A stretch of DNA of 64,000 nt from Cupriavidus basilensis. Lineage in GTDB: Bacteria > Pseudomonadota > Gammaproteobacteria > Burkholderiales > Burkholderiaceae. Below the pieces are notes generated by a model, which was given only the letters and a program-made list of their open reading frames with translations, ran no database searches and was not told the origin of the DNA. Positions 52,968 through 62,492 of the stretch are shown here, piece after piece. The stretch lies in NCBI RefSeq assembly GCF_000832305.1, contig NZ_CP010536.1, positions 558,001 through 622,000 on the forward strand. The letters are read 5' to 3'. Position numbers and translations under genes: made by a program. How positions within the stretch are numbered: position 1 is the stretch's first letter; each line of letters starts with the position of its first letter.

Positions 52968-54346
52968 CGCGCACCTCCCGCGTCGCGCATCAGCGCCTCG
53001 ATGTCGTCCGCCTTGACCGGAACGCCGCGCGTCATCAGTTCGCAGCCGCCCCCGGTGACAACCGCATCGTCTTCGATGCGGATGCCGATATGCCAGAAGC
53101 GCTCCGGCACTTCCGGTGCCGGGCGCACGTAGATGCCGGGCTCCACCGTCAGCACCATGCCGGGCGCGAGCGGACGCCAGGCGCGCTCGCCCTCGGCCGG
53201 CGCGGCGCCGGGCACGCGGTACTCGCCCACGTCATGCACGTCCATGCCCAGCCAGTGGCCGGTACGGTGCATGTAGAACTGGCGGTAGCTGCCGCTGGCG
53301 AGCACTTCGTCCAGGCTACCGCAACGGTTCGCGTCGAGCAGGCCGGTATCAAGCATGCCCTGCGCCAGCACCCGCGTGGCGGCGTCGTGCGGCACGTTGT
53401 AGGGCACGCCGGGGCGGGTCTCGGCGATGGCGGCTTCCTGCGCGGCCACCACCAGGTCGTACAGCTCGCGCTGGGCTGGCGAGAAGCGGCCGGAGACAGG
53501 GAAGGTGCGGGTGATGTCGGACGCGTAGCCATCGAGCTCGCAGCCGGCGTCGATCAGGCACAGGTCGCCGTCGCGCAGCTCGGCGGGGCCGGCGCGGTAG
53601 TGCAGCACGCAGGCATTGGGGCCGGTGGCGACGATCGAGTTGTAGGCGACGCTCTGCGCACCGTGGCGGCGGAATTCGTAGAGCAGCTCGGCTTCCAGGT
53701 GGTATTCGCGCAGGCCTTCGCGCGAAGCGCGCATGGCGCGCACATGGGCCTGGGCCGAGATCTCGGCGGCGCGGCGCATGGTGGCGATCTCGCCGGCATC
53801 CTTGAACAAGCGCATCTCGTCGAGGATGGTGCGGATATCGATCGCCGTCGATGGCGCGGTTACGCCGGCACGGCCTTGCATGCGCACCGTTTCGAGCCAG
53901 CGCCGCACCTGCATGTCGGTGCGGGTGTTGGCGGCCAGCGGGTAGGCCACCACAGCGTGGTTGGCCAGCAGCGAGGGCAGCACGGCGTCGATTTCCTCGA
54001 TCGAATGTGCCTCGTCGAAGCCGAAGGCCGCCTGCGCGCCTTCCGGGCCATAGCGAAAGCCATCCCAGATCTCGCGCTCTTCGTGCTTGGGGCGGCAGAA
54101 CAGGATGCTGCGCTCGGCGCCACCCGCCAGCGCCACCAGGACCAGCACGGCCTCCGGCTCGGTGAAGCCAGTCAGGTAATAGAAATAGCTGTCGTGGCGA
54201 TAGGGATAGTCGCTATCGCGGTTGCGCATGGCTTCCGGCGCGGTGGGCAGGATCGCCACGCCGCCGCCGGCGGCGCGCAATTGCTGCAGCACGCGGGCGC
54301 GCCGGTCGCGACAGGCGAGAAGGAGGGCGGAGTCGGGTGCGGACAT
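52964..54346 (-). CDS. pepP: Xaa-Pro aminopeptidase
   Basis: Removes N-terminal residues before proline. The 460-aa protein has an N-terminal aminopeptidase-P domain and a C-terminal pita-bread domain. The five metal ligands appear in IDAGCELDGYASDITRTFP (two Asp), HRTGHWLGMDVHD (His), TVEPGIYV (Glu) and GIRIEDDAVV (Glu). ATG 54346 is chosen; the frame extends four codons to a GTG. It is the first gene of the overlapping pepP-unknown-ubiH set. Confidence 0.94.
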   Translation of the reverse strand: MSAPDSALLLACRDRRARVLQQLRAAGGGVAILPTAPEAMRNRDSDYPYRHDSYFYYLTGFTEPEAVLVLVALAGGAERSILFCRPKHEEREIWDGFRYGPEGAQAAFGFDEAHSIEEIDAVLPSLLANHAVVAYPLAANTRTDMQVRRWLETVRMQGRAGVTAPSTAIDIRTILDEMRLFKDAGEIATMRRAAEISAQAHVRAMRASREGLREYHLEAELLYEFRRHGAQSVAYNSIVATGPNACVLHYRAGPAELRDGDLCLIDAGCELDGYASDITRTFPVSGRFSPAQRELYDLVVAAQEAAIAETRPGVPYNVPHDAATRVLAQGMLDTGLLDANRCGSLDEVLASGSYRQFYMHRTGHWLGMDVHDVGEYRVPGAAPAEGERAWRPLAPGMVLTVEPGIYVRPAPEVPERFWHIGIRIEDDAVVTGGGCELMTRGVPVKADDIEALMRDAGGAR

Positions 54347-54427
54347 GTGTTGGGCCACGTGGATGGGGAATAGGGCGATTCTAACGCCGCCTGATTGCCG
54401 GCGCGGGGCTGGACTGGCCAGACCCGC

Positions 54428-55168
54428 TCAGGGCAGGGGTGCGCAAGCGGTGCCGGCCCGCGCCAGCACCGTGGCATCGAGGGCCGCCAGCTGGGCCGGC
54501 GTGCCGACGTTCTCCCAGGCGCCGTCGAAGCGCTCGCCGCTGGCCAGCCCGGCTGCCACGGCGGCGCGGTAGTAGGGCGTCATGGCAACTTTCTGGCCAG
54601 GCTCGATGGCGGTGAACAACCGGGTGTCGTACAGGCCGATATTGCCGAAGGTCAGGCTCGGCGCCGTAGCCGTTGGCGTGGGCAACAACAGGCCGTCGGC
54701 ACCGAGCGCAAAATCGCCGTCCGGATGGAACGGCGGATTGGGCACCATGACCAGGTGCATGCGCGGCTCGGGCGCACCGGCCATGGCGCGCGCGCGAGGC
54801 AGCAGGGCGCGGAAGTCGTAGTCGGTGAAGATGTCGCCGGACACCGCCAGGAAGATCTCGCCGCGCTCGGGTGCGGCTGACAGCAGCGGCAACGCCTGGG
54901 CGATGCCGCCGGCGGTTTCCAGCGCGCTGGGCTCGGCCGAGTACGCCAGGCGCACGCCGAAGCGGTTGCCATCACCGAGCGCCTGCTCGATCTGCTCGCC
55001 GAGCCAGGCGTGGTTGATCACGATGTCCTTGAAGCCGGCGCGCGCCAGCGCCTCGATCTTCCAGACGATCAGCGGCTTGCCGCCCACCGGCAGCAGCGGC
55101 TTGGGGTGGGCATCGGTCAGCGGGCGCATGCGCTCGCCGCGCCCGGCTGCAAAAATCATGGCTTTCAA
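54428..55168 (-). CDS. murU: N-acetylmuramate alpha-1-phosphate uridylyltransferase MurU
   Basis: Converts MurNAc-1-phosphate to UDP-MurNAc, so recycled muramic acid can bypass early peptidoglycan synthesis. The 246-aa nucleotidyltransferase starts (TTG as Met) MKAMIFAAGRGERMRPLTD, then HPKPLLPVGGKPLIVWKIEALARAG and ETAGGIAQALPLL; FLAVSGDIFTDYDF is the metal-binding segment. The TTG at 55168 makes the N terminus match MurU; the next ATG at 55159 would remove three residues. AmgK, which makes its substrate, is encoded 1.1 kb upstream on the same strand. Confidence 0.92.
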   Translation of the reverse strand: MKAMIFAAGRGERMRPLTDAHPKPLLPVGGKPLIVWKIEALARAGFKDIVINHAWLGEQIEQALGDGNRFGVRLAYSAEPSALETAGGIAQALPLLSAAPERGEIFLAVSGDIFTDYDFRALLPRARAMAGAPEPRMHLVMVPNPPFHPDGDFALGADGLLLPTPTATAPSLTFGNIGLYDTRLFTAIEPGQKVAMTPYYRAAVAAGLASGERFDGAWENVGTPAQLAALDATVLARAGTACAPLP

Positions 55169-55185
55169 TGCAGGGTCTCCGGCGC

Positions 55186-55524
55186 TTATTTCAGCGCGTG
55201 GTTCAGCAGGTATGTCAGCGCGATCAGGGTGCCCATGCCGCCAGCGATGGTCCAGCCAATGCTGCGCGTCCTGGCGGCGATGACAATGGCCACAAGCCCG
55301 GCTACCAGGCGCGCATTGCCGGGACCGATGTCGACGTGGCCATCGCGCATCAGCAGGTCGGGCGCGATCAACGCCGACAGCATGGCCGCCGGCACGAACT
55401 GCAGCGCGGTGCGAAACCACGACGGCAGCCGCACCCGGCCTTCCACGGCAATGAAGGACAGGCGGATCAGGAAGGTGGCGAGGCCGGCGCCGATAAAGAC
55501 CAGCAGCAGGGTCAGCTGGCTCAT
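55186..55524 (-). CDS. azlD: AzlD-family branched-chain amino acid exporter subunit
   Basis: A 112-aa membrane protein with about four helices, beginning MSQLTLLLVFIGAGLATFLIRLSF and containing FVPAAMLSALIAPDLL, typical of AzlD. With AzlC it forms a two-component exporter of branched-chain amino acids. The start overlaps the azlC stop (ATGA). It lies 17 bp upstream of murU. Confidence 0.9.
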   Translation of the reverse strand: MSQLTLLLVFIGAGLATFLIRLSFIAVEGRVRLPSWFRTALQFVPAAMLSALIAPDLLMRDGHVDIGPGNARLVAGLVAIVIAARTRSIGWTIAGGMGTLIALTYLLNHALK

Positions 55525-56273
55525 GCGGCGGGCTCCGTCGCGGCCGGCTTGCGCTGCCTGCGGTCCTTGCCAAGCAGCAGCATGCCCGCGGCGATTCCGC
55601 CCAGCGCCGCGACCATCAGGCCAAGCTTGTGCGGCATGCCGTAGCAGGCCACTGCTAGCGCCGTGGCCGCCAGCGCCGCCGCGGCGTGCGAGCGGCGCTT
55701 GATGCCGGGCACGATGATGGCGATGAAGGTGAGCGGCAGGAAGAAATCGAGCGGCCAGTCGCGCGGGATCTGGGCGCCCACCAGCACACCCGCCAGCGTC
55801 GAGACCTGCCAGCTGGCCCACAGCGCGAAGCCGGCGCCAAAGAAGAACCAGTGGCGGTAGCGCTTGTGTTCGTCGTCGTCGCTGAGGCGCCGCGTCATGG
55901 CGGCGAAGGCCTCGTCGGTCAGCAGGTAGGAGATGAGTGCCTTCCAGCGGCCCGGCAGGTGCGCCAGAGCCGGGGCCATGGTGGCCGAGTACAGCGCATG
56001 GCGCAGGTTGACCATGGCGACCGTCACGGCGATCAGCACCGCCGGCGTGCCCGCCGCCCACAGTTGCGTCAGGATCATCTGCGAGGCGCCGCCGAACACG
56101 ATTGCGCTCATGGCGCAGGCCAGCCATGCGGGCATGCCGGCGTTGACCGCCAGCACGCCATAGATCAGGCCGAACGGCGCCACGCCGAGCAGCATCGGCG
56201 CCAGCGCCCGCACGCCTGCCCACCACTCGCCGCCGCGGGTGAGCGTGGCCGTGGGGTCTGCGCCGGATGTCAT
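55521..56273 (-). CDS. azlC: AzlC-family branched-chain amino acid permease
   Basis: The larger exporter subunit, 250 aa. GVAPFGLIYGVLAVNAGMPAWLACAMSAIVFGGASQMILTQLWAAG is the AzlC signature and MVNLRHALYSATMAPALAHLP the second conserved block. Several membrane segments run through the protein. It sits between amgK, 31 bp upstream, and azlD. Confidence 0.92.
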   Translation of the reverse strand: MTSGADPTATLTRGGEWWAGVRALAPMLLGVAPFGLIYGVLAVNAGMPAWLACAMSAIVFGGASQMILTQLWAAGTPAVLIAVTVAMVNLRHALYSATMAPALAHLPGRWKALISYLLTDEAFAAMTRRLSDDDEHKRYRHWFFFGAGFALWASWQVSTLAGVLVGAQIPRDWPLDFFLPLTFIAIIVPGIKRRSHAAAALAATALAVACYGMPHKLGLMVAALGGIAAGMLLLGKDRRQRKPAATEPAA

Positions 56274-56304
56274 GGCTGCGCGTCCGGCATGGCTTGCGCC
56301 GGCA

Positions 56305-57339
56305 TCAGAACGTGTAGCCGACCGGGCGCTCGACGCCGTCGAGGGCGTCGAACAGGCGTACCAGCCTGCGCAGCTCGATGTAGCGGCCCGCCACCTGGCG
56401 CGCGTACTTGAGCACCAGCGGCAGGTTGGCCAGGTAGCCATCCTTGCCGTCGCGATGGTACAGGCGGGCAAAGATGCCGAGCACCTTGAGGTGGCGCTGC
56501 AGGCCCATCCACTCGAAATCCCGGTAAAAGTCGCCAAAGTCGGGCGCCACCGGCAGCCCGGCCTTGCGCGCGCGCTCCCAGTAGCGGATCAGCCAGTCGA
56601 GCTGCTCCTGCTCGTCCCATTCAATATAGGCATCGCGCCACAGCGACACCGCATCATAGGTAATGGGACCGATCACCGCGTCCTGGAAATCCAGGATGCC
56701 GGGATTGGCCTCGCCCTCAAGCACCATCAGGTTGCGCGAGTGATAGTCGCGATGCACATACACCTGTGGCTGGGCCAGGTTGTTGGCCAGCAACGTCTGC
56801 ATCACTTCGGCCAGCCCGGATTCCTGGTCGGGCGTCAGTGTCACGCCCAGGTGCCGAGCCACGTACCACTGCGGGAACAAGTCGACTTCGCGCTGCAGCA
56901 GCGCCCGGTCGTAGGCGGGCAGGGTGCCGGGACGGGTCGCGAGCTGGATCTTCACGAGCGCGGCGGCGGCATCGCCATAGAGGCCGCGCGCGCTGGCCGC
57001 GTCCAGCCGGGACAGATACGTGGTGTTGCCCAGGTCGCTGAGCAGCAGGAAGCCTTGCTCGAGGTCCTGCGCCAGTACCTTGGGCACGGTCACGCCGGCG
57101 GCGCCGAACAGTTCCGCGACATGGATGAAGGGGCGGCAGTCCTCCTGCGCGGGAGGCGCATCCATCACGATCACGCTCGGATGGTCGGGGTGGCAGGTGC
57201 TGGCCCGGAAGTACCGCCGGAAGCTGGCGTCAGCCGATGCGGGGGTACAGGAGTCGGGGTTAACGGACCAGGCCGGACCGAGTCCGGACACCCAGACTTT
57301 GAGCTGGTCGAGACGCGGGTCGAGAGGATGTGCTGCCAT
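56305..57339 (-). CDS. amgK: N-acetylmuramate/N-acetylglucosamine kinase AmgK
   Basis: An aminoglycoside-phosphotransferase-fold kinase of 344 aa that phosphorylates the anomeric hydroxyl of MurNAc (and GlcNAc). SFRRYFRAST, DAPPAQEDCRPF, YVHRDYHSRNLMVLEGEANPGILDFQDAVIGPITYDAVSL carry the catalytic loop and metal-binding Asp. ATG 57339 gives the usual AmgK start. Together with murU it makes the UDP-MurNAc recycling route. It is divergent from lptD; a TATTAT box on its strand at 57368-57373 may be its -10 element. Confidence 0.92.
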   Translation of the reverse strand: MAAHPLDPRLDQLKVWVSGLGPAWSVNPDSCTPASADASFRRYFRASTCHPDHPSVIVMDAPPAQEDCRPFIHVAELFGAAGVTVPKVLAQDLEQGFLLLSDLGNTTYLSRLDAASARGLYGDAAAALVKIQLATRPGTLPAYDRALLQREVDLFPQWYVARHLGVTLTPDQESGLAEVMQTLLANNLAQPQVYVHRDYHSRNLMVLEGEANPGILDFQDAVIGPITYDAVSLWRDAYIEWDEQEQLDWLIRYWERARKAGLPVAPDFGDFYRDFEWMGLQRHLKVLGIFARLYHRDGKDGYLANLPLVLKYARQVAGRYIELRRLVRLFDALDGVERPVGYTF

Positions 57340-57495
57340 GCCGGAAAGGGAGAATAGGATGCCCCGTATAATACCCGACCAGACCCGGGCCCCGGGGCGG
57401 CTCCCAGGCGGGCCTCCCACAGCCCGACAGCCTGCTTCGGCGGTGGCTGGCGGTTGCTGGGCCGCCGCCGCCGCTCTGACTCATGACCCGCTCGC

Positions 57496-59904
57496 ATGAC
57501 CGAACAACGACGATCACCGAACCAGAAGGCTAGCAAGACACCGACACGACTCCCCGGCAGCGCGTTGCGCCCGCTCGTGTTGGCGATGGCCGGCTGGTCG
57601 GTGGGCGCGCACGCGCAGGCCGTGAGCTCCGCCATTCCCGACCTGCCGGTGGCCGAGCCGGCCGTCGAGGCGGTGCCCGAGGCTGCGCCGGTAGCCGGCA
57701 AGCTGGTGCCGCGCCTGGCCGAACCGGGCACGGCCAAGACCAAGACGGCCGAGCCGGACGACAACCCGCCCACCTTTGTCTCGGGCGATCGCATGACCGG
57801 CTATAACCAGCGTGGCGTGGAGCTCGAGGGCAACGCCGAGCTGCGCCGCAATGGCGGCGTGGTCAAGGGCGACAAGCTCACCTACGACCAGGACAGCGAC
57901 GAGGCTTTCGTCCATGGCAATGCCCGCGTCGCCCGCGACGGCTCGCTCTCCGTCGGGCCGGAAGCCCGGCTGCGGGTCGAGGCCAACGAAGGCTACATGC
58001 TGTCGCCGGACTACTATTTCCAGCAGACTGGCGGCTCCGGCAAGGCCGAGCGCATCGATTTCATCGACAAGAACCTCAGCACGATCAAGCGCGCCACCTA
58101 CACGACCTGTTCGCCGGACAACGCGGACTGGTATTTCAGCGCGCGTGAGCTCGATATCGACAGCGACCGCCAGGTGGGCACCGCCTATGGCGGCGTGCTG
58201 CGCTTTTTCGACGTGCCGATCATGGCCGCGCCGGTGTTCAGCTTTCCCTTGAACAGCGAGCGCCGCAGTGGGGTGCTACCGCCGCTGTTCGGCTACAGTT
58301 CGCGCTCGGGCATGGACCTCACGGTCCCGTATTACTTCAATATCGCGCCGAACCGGGATCTAACGATCTTCCCGCGCTATCTGAGTTCGCGCGGGCCGCA
58401 ACTAGGCAGCGACTTTCGCTACGTCGGCGATGGCTATAGCGGCCGCCTGCGCGGCGAGTTCCTTCCGGACGATCAAAAGACCAAGACCAATCGCTGGGCT
58501 TATTCGGTCCAGCATACCCAGTTGCTCGCCCGTGGCCTTACCGCTTACGTTAATGTAAATAAGGTCTCGGACAACCAGTACCCGGACGACCTCACGCGAT
58601 CGGTGACGCAGGCGACCCAGAGGCAGTACACGCAGGAGGCAGGCGTTTCCTATGCCTGGCAGGATTTCTCCCTTCTCGCACGCGTGCAGAAGTTCCAGAC
58701 TCTGACGCCAAGCCAGCCCTCTTACGAGCGCGTGCCGCAGATTAATGGCAAGTATACGCGGTACGACCTGGGCGGTTTCGACGTGCAAGTCGAGACCGAT
58801 TTCACGCGCTTCCGTATCCCGCTGACCACGGACGGCACGCAGCAACCGGAAGGTGACCGGCTCTTCGTCCAGTCTTCGGTCAGCTATCCGATTGTGCGCC
58901 CAGGCTGGTTCATCACGCCCAAGGTGTCGTTCAACGCCACCCAGTACCAGATGGAACCCGGCTCGGTCGCCACCGGCACACCGACCACACTGAACCGCAC
59001 GCTGCCGACGCTCAGCCTGGACTCGGGCATGACCTTCGAGCGCGATGCGCCGACCGTGAGCCGGCTGTTTGGCGTCAGCTACGTGCAGACGCTTGAGCCA
59101 CGCCTGTTCTACGTCTACACGCCATTCCGCGACCAGAGCCAGTTTCCGCTGTTCGACACCGTACAGTCCGACTTTGGCTACGGCCAGATCTTCAGCGAGA
59201 ACCCGTTCACCGGCTATGACCGTATCGCTGACAACAATAAGGTGACAGCGGGCGTGACCACGCGCCTGATCGAGGCAAGCAGCGGGATTGAGCGCTTCCG
59301 TGGCACGATTGCCCAGCGTTTCGACCTGACTGGCCAGCGCGTGCAGATCGGCGGTACAGACCCGGTCGGCAAGTCAGGCTATTCCGACCTGCTGGCAGCG
59401 ACGACCATCCAGCTGTTCAAGGGCTACTACCTCGACGCCGGCATGCAGTACAACCCGGACAGCGATCGGGTGATCTACTCGAACATCGCCTTCTCGTGGC
59501 GGCCGGAGCAGCGCAAGACGCTGAATATCGGCTATCGGTACCGGCGCCCGACCTCGGTGACGGACAATTCCGCCATCGACCAGTTCGAGGTTTCGAGCCA
59601 GTGGCCGCTGACACAGCGCACCTACGGCATCGGCCGGGTCGCGTTCGACCTGAGCGCAAGCCAGTTGGTGGACGCGCTGGCCGGCTTCGAATACGCAGCG
59701 GATTGCTGGGTTGGCCGTGTGGTCTACCAGCGTTTTCGCAATACCACGCAGGGCTACACCGGGCGCATCTTCTTCCAGGTGGAGTTCCGCGGGTTGTCCA
59801 AGATCGGTTCCAATCCGCTGGATGTGCTGCGGCTGAACGTGCCGGGTTATGAGCCCGTCCTCGCCAAGCCTGTTATCCCATCCCAGCTCGACCACTATGA
59901 ATGA
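57496..59904 (+). CDS. lptD: LPS-assembly outer membrane protein LptD
   Basis: The outer-membrane barrel that, with LptE, inserts lipopolysaccharide into the outer leaflet. The 802-aa protein has a signal peptide (ending AHAQA), an OstA-like N-terminal domain (about 95-200: YNQRGVELEGNAELRRNGGVVKGDKLTYD) and a C-terminal beta-barrel (for example YSNIAFSWRPEQRKTLNIGYRYRRP). It starts at ATG 57496 without a clear ribosome-binding site. surA follows immediately. Confidence 0.95.
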   Translation: MTEQRRSPNQKASKTPTRLPGSALRPLVLAMAGWSVGAHAQAVSSAIPDLPVAEPAVEAVPEAAPVAGKLVPRLAEPGTAKTKTAEPDDNPPTFVSGDRMTGYNQRGVELEGNAELRRNGGVVKGDKLTYDQDSDEAFVHGNARVARDGSLSVGPEARLRVEANEGYMLSPDYYFQQTGGSGKAERIDFIDKNLSTIKRATYTTCSPDNADWYFSARELDIDSDRQVGTAYGGVLRFFDVPIMAAPVFSFPLNSERRSGVLPPLFGYSSRSGMDLTVPYYFNIAPNRDLTIFPRYLSSRGPQLGSDFRYVGDGYSGRLRGEFLPDDQKTKTNRWAYSVQHTQLLARGLTAYVNVNKVSDNQYPDDLTRSVTQATQRQYTQEAGVSYAWQDFSLLARVQKFQTLTPSQPSYERVPQINGKYTRYDLGGFDVQVETDFTRFRIPLTTDGTQQPEGDRLFVQSSVSYPIVRPGWFITPKVSFNATQYQMEPGSVATGTPTTLNRTLPTLSLDSGMTFERDAPTVSRLFGVSYVQTLEPRLFYVYTPFRDQSQFPLFDTVQSDFGYGQIFSENPFTGYDRIADNNKVTAGVTTRLIEASSGIERFRGTIAQRFDLTGQRVQIGGTDPVGKSGYSDLLAATTIQLFKGYYLDAGMQYNPDSDRVIYSNIAFSWRPEQRKTLNIGYRYRRPTSVTDNSAIDQFEVSSQWPLTQRTYGIGRVAFDLSASQLVDALAGFEYAADCWVGRVVYQRFRNTTQGYTGRIFFQVEFRGLSKIGSNPLDVLRLNVPGYEPVLAKPVIPSQLDHYE

Positions 59905-59910
59905 CGGACC

Positions 59911-61404
59911 ATGATGAAACGTCAAGAATTCAACGCGCGCCCCTCGATGTCTTCCCGCCTGACCGGCTGGCAAAGCCTGCTGTTGACCGCGCTGCTGGCC
60001 GCCTTCGCGCTGCCGGCTTCGGCGCAGCTGAAGGCGCCCGGGCAGAAGGCTACCGGCATCTTCCTGCCCCAGGCCGGCGACAGCGCTGCCGCCTCGCCCA
60101 GCCAGCCGCGCCTGGGCGTGACGCAGCCGGGCACGAGCGCCCAGCGCTCGCAACTGGTGGACGAGGTGGTGGCGATCGTCAACAACAGCGTGATCACGCG
60201 GCGCGAGTTGCTGGACCGCGCCGACGAGATCGAATCGCAGCTGCGCCAGGCCAACCGGCCGGTGCCGGCGCGCGCCGACCTGCTGGGCGAAGTGCTCGAG
60301 CGGCTGGTGATGGAGCGGGTGCAGACGCAGGCGGCGCAAGATGCGGGCATCAAGGTGACCGACCAGGAAGTCGATCGCGCCATCGAGTCGGTCGCGCAGC
60401 AAAACCACATCAATGCGACCGACTTGCGCAGCCAGGTCGAGCGCAGCGGCATGACCTGGACCAAGTACCGTGACGAGCTGCGCAAGCAGGTCCAGGTGAT
60501 CCGCCTGCGCGAGCGCGAAGTCGATTCCAAGATCCAGGTCCATGACGGCGAGATCGACAACTATCTCGCCGCCCATGGCGGGCAGGGTGCCGCCGACAGC
60601 GGCCCCACCGAATTCAACGTCGCCCAGATACTGGTGCGCGTGCCTGAGGATGCCTCCGAAGCGCAGAAGGCCACCTTGCGCGCCAAGGCCGAAGGCCTGC
60701 TCAAGCAAGCCCAGGGCGGCGCGGATTTCGCCCAGCTGGCGCTGGGCTCCGACGGCCCCGAGGCCGCTCAGGGAGGCGCGCTCGGCTTCCGTGAAATCGG
60801 TCGGCTGCCGGCGCTGTTTGCCAATGCCGTGCTTGACCTGCAGCCTGGTGGCGTGGCGCCCCAGGTCATCGAGAGCGCCAACGGTTTCCATGTGCTCAAG
60901 CTGGTGGCCAAGCGCACCGCGCCGCCGGCAGCGTCGAACCCGGCGGCCAGCGATCGCATCACGCAGACCCAGGTGCGCCATATCCTGATCCGCACCGGCC
61001 CCAACATGCCGGAGGCCGAGGCACGCCGCCAGTTGGCCACGCTGCGCGACCGGATCACCCACGGCGGCGACTTTGCCGACGCGGCCAAGCGCTTCTCCCA
61101 GGATGGGTCGGCGCAGAACGGCGGCGATCTCGGCTGGGTATCGCCGGGCGAGCTGGTGCCGGAGTTCGAGCAGGCCATGAGCCGCCTGCGCCCGGGCGAG
61201 GTGTCCGAGCCCATCGTCACGCAGTTCGGCGTGCATCTGATCCAGGTGCTCAATCGCCGCGAGACCGAGATCACGCCGGAGAAGCAGCGCGACTTTGCCC
61301 GCGCGGAGATTCGCGAGCAGAAGGCGCGCGCGGCGTATGAAGACTGGCAGCGCCAGTTGCGCCAGGCCGCCTACGTGGAATACCGCGTCAACCGCCAGCG
61401 CTAA
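59911..61404 (+). CDS. surA: periplasmic chaperone and peptidyl-prolyl isomerase SurA
   Basis: Chaperone for outer-membrane proteins including LptD, 497 aa. A signal peptide ends near FALPASA; the N-terminal chaperone domain begins VDEVVAIVNNSVITRRELLDRADEIE; two parvulin domains lie at about 232-335 and 351-455. The start has tandem ATGs at 59911 and 59914, 7 bp after lptD. The coupling with its client lptD is conserved in proteobacteria. Confidence 0.96.
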   Translation: MMKRQEFNARPSMSSRLTGWQSLLLTALLAAFALPASAQLKAPGQKATGIFLPQAGDSAAASPSQPRLGVTQPGTSAQRSQLVDEVVAIVNNSVITRRELLDRADEIESQLRQANRPVPARADLLGEVLERLVMERVQTQAAQDAGIKVTDQEVDRAIESVAQQNHINATDLRSQVERSGMTWTKYRDELRKQVQVIRLREREVDSKIQVHDGEIDNYLAAHGGQGAADSGPTEFNVAQILVRVPEDASEAQKATLRAKAEGLLKQAQGGADFAQLALGSDGPEAAQGGALGFREIGRLPALFANAVLDLQPGGVAPQVIESANGFHVLKLVAKRTAPPAASNPAASDRITQTQVRHILIRTGPNMPEAEARRQLATLRDRITHGGDFADAAKRFSQDGSAQNGGDLGWVSPGELVPEFEQAMSRLRPGEVSEPIVTQFGVHLIQVLNRRETEITPEKQRDFARAEIREQKARAAYEDWQRQLRQAAYVEYRVNRQR

Positions 61405-61422
61405 CCGGAACGCATCGCCACC

Positions 61423-62472
61423 ATGTCCGAGCCGCTCGCGCTAGCCATCACCACCGGGGAACCCGCCGGCATTGGCCCCGACATCACTGTCGGCGCCTTG
61501 CTGCAACTTGCCGGCGAGCATCCGCAGGTGCGTTTTCACGTACTTGGCGACGCGGGCCTGCTAGCGGCGCGCGCCGCCGCGCTGGGTGTCGCGCAAGCCT
61601 GGGCGCACCGGCTTGCGGATGGCAGCGTGGTGTGCGACGACATCCCTCTGGCCGTGCCTTGCGATGCTGGCCGGCTGGACGCGCGCAATGGCGGCTATGT
61701 GCTTGCCTTGCTCGATGCCGCCATCGATGGCTGCATGGGCGGGACCAGCGGCACGCGGCGTTTTGCCGGCATGGTGACCGCGCCCGTGCAGAAGAGCACC
61801 ATCAACGATGCCGGCGTGTCCTTTACCGGGCACACCGAATACCTGGCCGAGCGCGCCGGCGTGCCGCGCGTAGTGATGATGCTGGCTGGCCCGCAGCCCG
61901 CGCATGGCAACGCCATGCTGCGCGTGGCGCTGGCCACCACCCACCTGCCATTGCGTGCGGTGCCCGATGCGCTGACCGTGTCGATGCTGGAAGAAACGCT
62001 GGCCATTGTCGACCACGACCTGCGCCGGCATTTCGGTATCGCCCGGCCGCGTATCCTGGTGACCGGCCTGAACCCGCATGCCGGCGAAAGCGGCCATATG
62101 GGCCGTGAGGAGATCGATGTGATCATTCCCGCGCTGGCCCATGCCGTGGACGCGGGCATCGATGCCCGCGGCCCGTACCCGGCCGACACGCTGTTCCAGC
62201 CCCGCCATCTCGATGGGGCTGACTGCGTGCTGGCGATGTACCACGACCAGGGCCTGGCCCCGCTCAAGTACGGCACATTTGGCCACGGCGTGAACATCAC
62301 GCTGGGGCTGCCTTTTATCCGCACCTCGGTTGACCATGGCACTGCGCTCGACCTGGCCGCAAGTGGCCAGGCCGAGCACGGCAGCATGATCGAGGCGATC
62401 CGCAACGCCATCGCCATGGCCGGCCACGCCAACGGTCGGCCGCGCGCCGCGCCGCTGGTAGCAACACGCTGA
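61423..62472 (+). CDS. pdxA: 4-hydroxythreonine-4-phosphate dehydrogenase
   Basis: A vitamin B6 pathway enzyme of 349 aa that oxidises 4-phosphohydroxy-threonine. [33 protein letters not shown] and [43 protein letters not shown] show the metal-binding histidines and nucleotide site. It follows surA by 18 bp and precedes rsmA, as in E. coli. Confidence 0.96.
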   Translation: MSEPLALAITTGEPAGIGPDITVGALLQLAGEHPQVRFHVLGDAGLLAARAAALGVAQAWAHRLADGSVVCDDIPLAVPCDAGRLDARNGGYVLALLDAAIDGCMGGTSGTRRFAGMVTAPVQKSTINDAGVSFTGHTEYLAERAGVPRVVMMLAGPQPAHGNAMLRVALATTHLPLRAVPDALTVSMLEETLAIVDHDLRRHFGIARPRILVTGLNPHAGESGHMGREEIDVIIPALAHAVDAGIDARGPYPADTLFQPRHLDGADCVLAMYHDQGLAPLKYGTFGHGVNITLGLPFIRTSVDHGTALDLAASGQAEHGSMIEAIRNAIAMAGHANGRPRAAPLVATR

Positions 62473-62492
62473 CGCCCGAGCGAGACCTAACT

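Noticed and set aside
59374..61236. A 620-codon antisense frame over lptD and surA
   Set aside because: The plus-strand genes are unmistakable and the antisense product has no recognisable motif.
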